Below, in pieces: positions 5,505 to 5,926 of a DNA stretch of 5,926 nt. The notes under the pieces were generated by a model. That model ran no database searches. It saw only the letters and a list, made by a program, of their open reading frames with translations, and was not told where the DNA came from. This stretch comes from Hyphomicrobiales bacterium (GTDB lineage: Bacteria > Pseudomonadota > Alphaproteobacteria > Rhizobiales > Xanthobacteraceae): assembly GCA_016210825.1 (NCBI GenBank), contig JACQTM010000244.1, positions 1-5,926 of the forward strand, given 5' to 3'. Position 1 is the stretch's first letter. Each line of letters opens with the position of its first letter. The position numbers and the translations under genes were made by a program.

Positions 5505-5926
5505 GTATTTCCATCAGTGCCCGATCGATTGCCGGAAACTCGCTGACGCAGCCCGATGCGATCACGCGCGGCAACACCAAGCAAATCGGCCGCGCGCCAA
5601 ACGACATTGTCTTCAAACTCGCTGACACGGCCGTCGGCATAAACGATTTTCCACATCATCTCGACAATTCGCCCACGTCCCTTATCGTCTAGCGAGCGAT
5701 TGAGTAGGCTAGCAAAGCGGTAGAGATCGACCGCCTCGCCTTCGGCATCGGTTGCCGCTGCAATCAGCTCAGCCGTTGCAGCCTCATCAAGATCGAACTG
5801 GCGCTTGAGTGTATCATGGACAACGTGGCGCTCATCGTTTGTCACCTCACCATCGATCGCGGTGATGTGGATTAGGAGCGCGGCTGCGGCGACACGATAG
5901 TCGTTATCTTCGAAACGGCTCGGAGG
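5501..5926 (-). CDS. TerB-family (tellurite-resistance-protein-like) protein, N-terminus cut by right edge
   Basis: The minus-strand frame is open from the right edge to a TGA at 5501–5503, giving 141 visible residues. An internal GTG at 5845 would split the domain, so it is not the start; the true start lies beyond the window. The all-helical TerB fold is suggested by two similar segments: IHITAIDGEVTNDE (19–32) and WKIVYADGRVSEFE (92–105). Each has an aliphatic helix end, then D-G-x-V and a downstream Glu, the acidic turn that binds metal in TerB/DjlA-type domains. The family name comes from plasmid tellurite operons, but chromosomal alphaproteobacterial copies like this stand alone and have no proven tellurite role. 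No other ter gene is visible. It ends in a 4-nt overlap with the SDR gene, which it precedes in the transcript. Confidence 0.85.
   Translation of the reverse strand, partial: PPSRFEDNDYRVAAAALLIHITAIDGEVTNDERHVVHDTLKRQFDLDEAATAELIAAATDAEGEAVDLYRFASLLNRSLDDKGRGRIVEMMWKIVYADGRVSEFEDNVVWRAADLLGVAARDRIGLRQRVSGNRSGTDGNT

Noticed and set aside
5501..5845. TerB-like protein starting at the GTG at 5845
   Set aside because: The frame continues upstream to the window edge with clearly homologous sequence, including the first half of the D-G-x-V repeat, so the start lies outside the window.

Overview
The window looks like an ordinary chromosomal segment of an alphaproteobacterium, most likely of the order Hyphomicrobiales (Bradyrhizobium/Xanthobacteraceae relatives). 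This rests on the GC-rich third positions, the gene order yggT – DUF167 – folD, the adjacent TerB/SDR/glutamine-amidotransferase cluster, and the style of the proteins. It is inferred from reading alone; no database was searched. I see no insertion sequence, CRISPR array, integrase, phage gene or toxin–antitoxin pair, and no gene-free stretch longer than about 300 bases.

Left part (1–1360): a secreted dienelactone-hydrolase-like alpha/beta hydrolase runs off the left edge on the minus strand. A short intergenic region (698–847) separates it from a divergent GNAT acetyltransferase on the plus strand. That region holds a TTAA-N6-TTAA motif that resembles a CtrA box but has a spacer one base short.

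Centre (1364–3515, all minus strand): a tight four-gene unit, transcribed right to left, consists of yggT (small membrane protein), a DUF167/YggU protein, folD (bifunctional one-carbon folate enzyme) and a small exported four-cysteine protein of unknown function. yggT and the DUF167 gene share one base (TAGTG). folD follows 37 nt later with its own GGAG-preceded GTG start. The last gene follows folD by 16 nt with a GGAGG ribosome site. The last gene converges on the GNAT gene with only 6 nt between the two stop codons.

Right of centre (3516–3759): a 168-nt region carries two divergent sigma-70-like promoter candidates, both with TTGACA boxes. One points left to the yggT operon and the other right to a tRNA-Ala(CGC) gene with an encoded CCA end.

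Right part (3858–5926, all minus strand): a TerB-like protein entering from the right edge overlaps a short-chain dehydrogenase by 4 nt (ATGA). A class I glutamine amidotransferase of the GMP-synthase-like type lies 96 nt downstream. The overlap suggests co-expression of the TerB and SDR genes; no common pathway is evident from sequence.

I did not find a convincing undescribed system. The most open question is the exported four-cysteine protein behind folD.
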